From an uncultured Eubacteriales bacterium (GTDB taxonomy: Bacteria > Bacillota > Clostridia > Oscillospirales > CAG-272): a stretch of DNA of 7,056 nucleotides. A program made the translations under genes and the position numbers. The stretch's first letter is position 1, and the number at the start of each line of letters is the position of its first letter. The DNA lies in the NCBI GenBank assembly GCA_934526185.1, contig CAKTAA010000109.1, positions 1-7,056 of the forward strand. Direction: 5' to 3'. The notes under the pieces were generated by a model. The model worked only from the letters and a program-made list of their open reading frames with translations. It was not told the DNA's origin and searched no databases. Of this stretch, positions 5,825 to 7,056 are shown one piece after another.

Positions 5825-5922
5825 GTATTTTCCTCTCCTTGCACCTCCGCATCTGTTATTCCCGATACAAAACTGCTCTCTCGTTTTTCTGCCGTTATTC
5901 GATTGATCTTATTTTGTGTCAT
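5821..5922 (-). CDS. Small minus-strand ORF, 33 aa, coupled to the next
   Basis: ATG at 5922-5920 opens a 33-residue frame (MTQNKINRITAEKRESSFVS...) ending in a TGA (5823-5821) that overlaps the TTG start of the following ORF. Its last codons contain the GGAGAGG that serves that ORF. AAGGA lies only 2 bases before the ATG, closer than usual. No membrane segment or signal peptide; family unknown. It could be a leader-type ORF that passes ribosomes to the second ORF, or part of the same decayed unit. Confidence 0.3.
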   Translation of the reverse strand: MTQNKINRITAEKRESSFVSGITDAEVQGEENT

Positions 5923-6030
5923 ATTCCTTGATTGTACTGCGAATGTAGAAACGTTTGCATCATATATTTATCGCATAAAACTTGATACGTGTTTCTGCAT
6001 ATTGTTTTGTGTTTAAACAAATTTCTGAGT

Positions 6031-6180
6031 TTAAGCGATAATTTTGTAAAGCTTTTTGAGTCGGGCGCACTGCTGCTGATAATAACTGTAAAGCGGAAGG
6101 ATGCGCATCAATCTGCGGATGCCTTGGTCAGTAACGGCAATATTTTCAGACTCACAGGCTTCTTCATGTAGTACCGCAAA
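6031..6180 (-). pseudogene. Possible minus-strand C-terminal gene remnant, 49 codons
   Basis: The open stretch reads FAVLHEEACESENIAVTDQG and then IRRLMRILPLYSYYQQQCARLKKLYKIIA before TAA (6033-6031). The last 28 residues look like an amphipathic basic helix at a protein C-terminus. The same frame continues upstream past a TAA (6183-6181) to an ATG at 6306, but that part (VFLGLGTAEISLSYYFLYC) is less convincing. No ribosome binding site or family can be assigned. Confidence 0.2.
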
Positions 6181-6378
6181 TTAAATTGGACCTACGATGC
6201 CGGTAAAAGCTGTTTTTAAGTGCTTGCAGTATAGAAAATAATAGGATAAACTTATTTCAGCCGTTCCCAGACCTAAGAACACTGTTAAATAACGCAGAAT
6301 GACCATACATCTCAATATTTAACTCAATCATTTCATTTAAAAAATTTCGAATTTGTATTCGGAATATAGGAGAAACCT

Positions 6379-7056
6379 ATGAAAGTATTGCTTATCAACC
6401 CGCCGCTATGTGTGCATGAGTTTCCGCATCTCGCGCTGCCAACGCTGAAAGGATATTTAAAAGAACAGAAAATACAGTGTGATATGGCAGATTATAATGT
6501 ACATCTCATGGACTCAATTATTGACGACGGCTTTGAAAAGGTTGAGAAGTACTATTTGACACGGGGCATGCGCACGACGCTTCCGGAAATCAAAAGACGA
6601 TTCCGTGACGCGAGAGAAGTTTTTCTTTCAAAGGAGCATGTAGGCAAAGAGGATCGGGCGCAGAAACTGATAAATACCTACCTGCGGATTGCAGGTTCCA
6701 ATATTTTTGATATTTGCTTTAAACCGGATTCCCTGAAGAAAATAAAGGAGGAGTATGATCGATATGATTTTTACCGGTCCTCAAACAGGATCATACGGTA
6801 TCTTCGGGAAAGAGTTCGGGAAATCTCCGAAAAGGATTACAAAGTCATCGGTATATCGGTGCCGTTTACCAGTCAGCTTTATTATGCCCTAATTTTAGGA
6901 AGGGCGGTGAAAGAGGCCTTGCCGGAAGCAAAAGTCGTGTTGGGCGGGCCTCAGATTTCGCTGTTCTGGGGAATCCTTACAGGGCATGGGCCGTTTCGCG
7001 CTTCTTATGACGGTCTTCTATACGGCATGGGTGAAAAGGCCATCCATGCGTACATC
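6379..7056 (+). CDS. B12-binding-domain radical SAM protein (3' end outside window)
   Basis: ATG 6379 follows AGGAG (6368-6372) by 6 bases. 226 residues are visible. MKVLLINPPL followed by FPHLALPTLKGYLKEQ (residues 15-30) is the typical N-terminus of the cobalamin-binding Rossmann domain in this group. Residues 155-220 continue it: KVIGISVPFTSQLYYALILG, then VVLGGPQISLF and YDGLLYGMGEKAIHAYI, a form of the usual GEGE edge. Between them is a helical, charged insert (residues about 50-150). The DxHxxG cobalamin ligand motif is absent, as in many of these enzymes. The CxxxCxxC cluster motif would lie past the right edge, so radical SAM identity rests on the N-terminal domain. Members perform methylations and other difficult radical reactions on peptides, lipids or cofactors; the substrate here is unknown, and no RiPP precursor was seen upstream. 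Confidence 0.8.
   Translation, partial: MKVLLINPPLCVHEFPHLALPTLKGYLKEQKIQCDMADYNVHLMDSIIDDGFEKVEKYYLTRGMRTTLPEIKRRFRDAREVFLSKEHVGKEDRAQKLINTYLRIAGSNIFDICFKPDSLKKIKEEYDRYDFYRSSNRIIRYLRERVREISEKDYKVIGISVPFTSQLYYALILGRAVKEALPEAKVVLGGPQISLFWGILTGHGPFRASYDGLLYGMGEKAIHAYI

Larger units (their letters stand above)
5436..6378. other. Long intergenic stretch without a conventional gene
   Basis: About 940 bases separate the terminator from the radical SAM gene. No plus-strand frame has both a ribosome binding site and protein-like composition. On the minus strand, two short coupled frames at 5594-5922 look real but damaged, and another possible remnant lies at 6031-6180 (listed separately). A hairpin lies at 5448-5473. 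The last 70 bases before 6379 are AT-rich and should hold the radical SAM promoter, but I cannot fix a clear -35/-10 pair. No tRNA, riboswitch or repeat array was recognised. Confidence 0.5.

Noticed and set aside
5989..6171. Plus-strand 60-residue frame beginning at GTG
   Set aside because: No ribosome binding site, and the minus strand of the same bases reads more like protein near 6031-6120.
1..7056. CRISPR arrays, tRNA genes, insertion sequences and attachment sites
   Set aside because: No regularly spaced repeats, cloverleaf-like sequence, transposase reading frame or flanking direct repeats were found on reading both strands.

Overview
The window looks like chromosome from a low-to-mid GC Bacillota, most likely a gut or rumen Clostridia of the Oscillospiraceae/Ruminococcus type. 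This is inferred from AGGAGG-type ribosome binding sites, TATAAT promoters, GTG/TTG starts, and the families present: a GNAT with a Cys-rich tail, a sigma factor with a long C-terminal extension, AraC-GyrI, XRE-TPR and a B12-type radical SAM protein. No tRNA, rRNA, CRISPR array, insertion sequence or clear phage gene was seen.

Layout: (1) 1-519, the 3' part of a GNAT acetyltransferase gene entering from the left. (2) About 520-1349, a gene-poor stretch with a few short open frames. Two lie in one frame, separated only by TGA-GGC before the second ATG. (3) About 1350-1871, a clear pseudogene of a CDP-alcohol phosphatidyltransferase. Its conserved pieces lie in two alternating frames, and the break falls inside the catalytic motif. 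(4) 1918-3522, a sigma-70-like regulator in which a short sigma2/sigma4 module is followed by about 370 extra residues. A 12-bp palindrome precedes it and a strong terminator follows it. (5) 3676-4551, an intact AraC regulator with a GyrI-like effector-binding domain. It has an extended -10 promoter and a strong internal in-frame ribosome binding site plus ATG at the domain boundary. (6) 4676-5382, an XRE-family HTH regulator with its own promoter and a 14-bp palindromic operator candidate. Its TPR region appears cut by an internal deletion, with the original C-terminus surviving in another frame. A strong terminator follows. (7) 5436-6378, about 940 bases without a conventional gene. A small, probably decayed, translationally coupled gene pair is visible on the minus strand. 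(8) 6379 to the end, the 5' part of a B12-binding radical SAM gene running off the right edge.

The intact genes do not form one pathway. Each of the three regulators has a regulatory element of its own (a palindrome or a promoter), and the sigma-like gene and the XRE locus end in strong terminators. They therefore read as separate regulatory units in a region where several neighbours have decayed. I do not see a convincing new multi-gene system. The items most worth a second look are the sigma-like protein's long C-terminal region, the internal start in the AraC gene, the palindrome-controlled broken XRE gene, and the cryptic minus-strand pair at 5594-5922.
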